Origin: RGIG6904 sp024680835
GTDB taxonomy: Bacteria > Bacillota > Clostridia > Lachnospirales > Lachnospiraceae
Reading direction: 5' to 3'
Length of the DNA: 8,720 nt
NCBI GenBank assembly: GCA_024680835.1
Contig: JAILBP010000223.1
Span: forward strand, 1-8,720
Positions 7,682 through 8,720 of this stretch are shown piece by piece (positions within the stretch are counted from its first letter, which is position 1; every line of letters starts with the position of its first letter). The notes beneath the pieces are model-generated. The model worked only from the letters and a program-made list of their open reading frames with translations. It was not told the origin of the DNA and did not search any database. The position numbers were made by a program, and so were the translations under genes.

Positions 7682-8720
7682 TTACAGGTTGTTAAGATCG
7701 ATAACCTGTATATCATCATCGTCATCCGATGTTTTTTTCTTTTTAACCACGCGATCTTTCGCCATGTCATCCGTCGTCATATCCTTGACGGTCTTCTCTT
7801 TGTATTTCTTTTCCTTTTCAGGCTTTTCCTTTACCTTTCTGGCCTTCTCCGGCTTTTTCTCTGCAGTTTTCTGCGCTGAAGCACCCTCTCCGCTGAGTTC
7901 TTTTTGAAACTCATCATATATCTCGTCATCGGTCAGGTCTTTTTTTGCAGCGATCTCTTTCTCGATCCTCTTGTCCTGAAGCTTCAGGATGAGACTCAGG
8001 ATCACAAACAGCAGGATCACTACGATCACTACCGTCACTACAATGGTAGTGGTAAAACGGTTCTTGGCCTTTATGTATTTTTCATACATATTGTCGTATT
8101 TTTCTTTTGAGATACCGTTTTCTTCAGTCTTTTCCGGAGCGTTTGACTGTGGAACATATATCTCGCTGTTGTATACGATGGTTCCATCGCCCATATCTAT
8201 GACTTCCGGAACTTCCGTTTCCTTTTTCTTATCAACCTCATCCGTCACATCAATGAGTTCAAGATCGCCGTCAATTTCTCCGTCTGAGTCTGAATCCCCA
8301 TCCGTTCCGTCACCGTCATCCGCACCGTCAGCATCTGTCTGAGTCTGATCCGTGGAATCGGTATTGCCGTTATCGGTGGTCGTAGTATTGTCAGTCGCCG
8401 GAGTAGTCGTTGCAGTATCTGTGGACGGTGTCGTAGTAGTCGTGGTGGCTGTACCACAGGTGACAGTTATGGTGTATTTTGAAACAGACTTATGATCTGC
8501 CGCCTCCACTGCGACCTCGACAGTGTTTGTGCCCGGTTTAATAGTCTTTGCACCTGTCACATAAGCTATTACCGCTCCGCTGTCCGAAGGAGTTGCGCCC
8601 ACTGAGATCGCGGTAACATTGGAATCCACCGTAGCCGTGTAATTGAACACGTCCTTTGAAAAGGCAGGACTTATGCTGCCGGGATTGATCGACAGCCTTG
8701 AAAGCGAACTGTCGCTCGAC
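7682..8720 (-). CDS. Cadherin-like beta-sandwich membrane protein, C-terminal part (5' end outside the window)
   Basis: 345 residues are visible; the frame is open to the window edge, so the true start is missing. Residues 1-88 resemble a cadherin-like beta-sandwich domain (Pfam PF12733 type): LSRLSINPGSISPAF, then a FNYTATV strand, IKPGTNTVEV and a closing YTITVTCG. A low-complexity Thr-rich then Asp/Gly-rich linker follows (about 89-153). A hydrophobic helix at about 222-245 (TTTIVVTVVIVVILLFVILS) is the only membrane segment. The last 100 residues are Lys/Glu-rich and end DDDDDIQVIDLNNL. By the positive-inside rule the KR-rich tail is cytoplasmic and the cadherin-like domain outside. Such domains usually bind surface partners or carbohydrate, but the ligand is unknown. 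clpC starts 26 bases after the TAA, so co-transcription is likely. A signal peptide and further repeats would be expected in the missing part. Confidence 0.85.
   Translation of the reverse strand, partial: SSDSSLSRLSINPGSISPAFSKDVFNYTATVDSNVTAISVGATPSDSGAVIAYVTGAKTIKPGTNTVEVAVEAADHKSVSKYTITVTCGTATTTTTTPSTDTATTTPATDNTTTTDNGNTDSTDQTQTDADGADDGDGTDGDSDSDGEIDGDLELIDVTDEVDKKKETEVPEVIDMGDGTIVYNSEIYVPQSNAPEKTEENGISKEKYDNMYEKYIKAKNRFTTTIVVTVVIVVILLFVILSLILKLQDKRIEKEIAAKKDLTDDEIYDEFQKELSGEGASAQKTAEKKPEKARKVKEKPEKEKKYKEKTVKDMTTDDMAKDRVVKKKKTSDDDDDIQVIDLNNL
7683..7710 (-). other. Inverted repeat across the stop codon before clpC
   Basis: TACAGGTT (7683-7690) and AACCTGTA (7703-7710) are perfect 8-base inverted arms around a 12-base spacer that can add three more pairs, two of them wobble. 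It covers the last codons and part of the stop of the membrane-protein gene. No T-tract follows on the minus strand, so it is not an intrinsic terminator. It could be an mRNA processing or stability hairpin, a protein-binding dyad, or chance. Confidence 0.35.
8261..8452 (-). repeat. Low-complexity Thr-rich then Asp/Gly-rich coding tract
   Basis: About 64 codons of the membrane-protein gene code for runs of threonine (TATTTTTTP-like blocks), then TD/TDQ units, then Asp-Gly-Ser repeats. The protein is repetitive, but the synonymous codons vary, so this is not a simple DNA tandem repeat. It probably forms an extended spacer crossing the cell wall and may be O-glycosylated on threonine (inference). 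Confidence 0.7.

Noticed and set aside
8648..8650. Start codon for the membrane protein at 8650
   Set aside because: The codon is GTG, sits in the middle of the cadherin-like domain and has no ribosome site. The frame stays open, with domain-like sequence, to the window edge, so the gene is 5'-truncated instead.

Overview
The window looks like chromosomal DNA from an anaerobic Firmicute of class Clostridia, most likely a Lachnospiraceae relative of Roseburia or Butyrivibrio. The grounds are a ClpC-type (not ClpA/ClpB) unfoldase, strong AGGAGG-like ribosome binding sites, mid-range base composition by eye, cadherin-like cell-surface domains, and a small protein whose family I recall mainly from Lachnospiraceae. 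The assignment is an inference; no rRNA or other taxonomic marker is present. All six genes lie on the minus strand, so transcription runs from high to low coordinates.

In transcription order: (1) 8720-7682, the 3' part of a gene for a single-pass membrane protein with an outer cadherin-like domain, a Thr/Asp-rich linker, one transmembrane helix and a highly charged cytoplasmic tail; (2) 7655-5187, clpC, a complete AAA+ unfoldase with intact ATPase motifs but an apparently short middle domain; (3) 5203-4799, a 134-residue protein of unknown function that overlaps the end of clpC by 17 bases and is probably translationally coupled to it; (4) 4798-4458, a 341-base intergenic region with a likely terminator followed by a 225-base, almost completely self-complementary element; (5) 4457-3063, radA; (6) 3056-231, uvrA, only 6 bases after radA; (7) 185-1, the start of a lipoprotein gene that runs off the window.

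Functionally there are two units. clpC plus the small gene is a proteostasis unit. radA plus uvrA is a DNA-repair unit: RadA is a RecA-like branch-migration helicase and UvrA is the damage sensor of nucleotide excision repair. The clpC-then-radA order recalls the Bacillus subtilis ctsR-mcsA-mcsB-clpC-radA-disA cluster. Here a cadherin-like membrane protein lies directly upstream of clpC, the small gene and structured element separate clpC from radA, and uvrA follows radA.

The most unusual sequence is the 225-base element at 4478-4702. Its 16-bp perfect terminal inverted repeats enclose three hairpins whose stems meet at single shared bases, giving a four-way junction with almost no unpaired junction bases. 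It could be a miniature mobile element or a structured leader RNA for radA-uvrA. I see no CRISPR array, tRNA, rRNA, intact transposase or other defence-like system.
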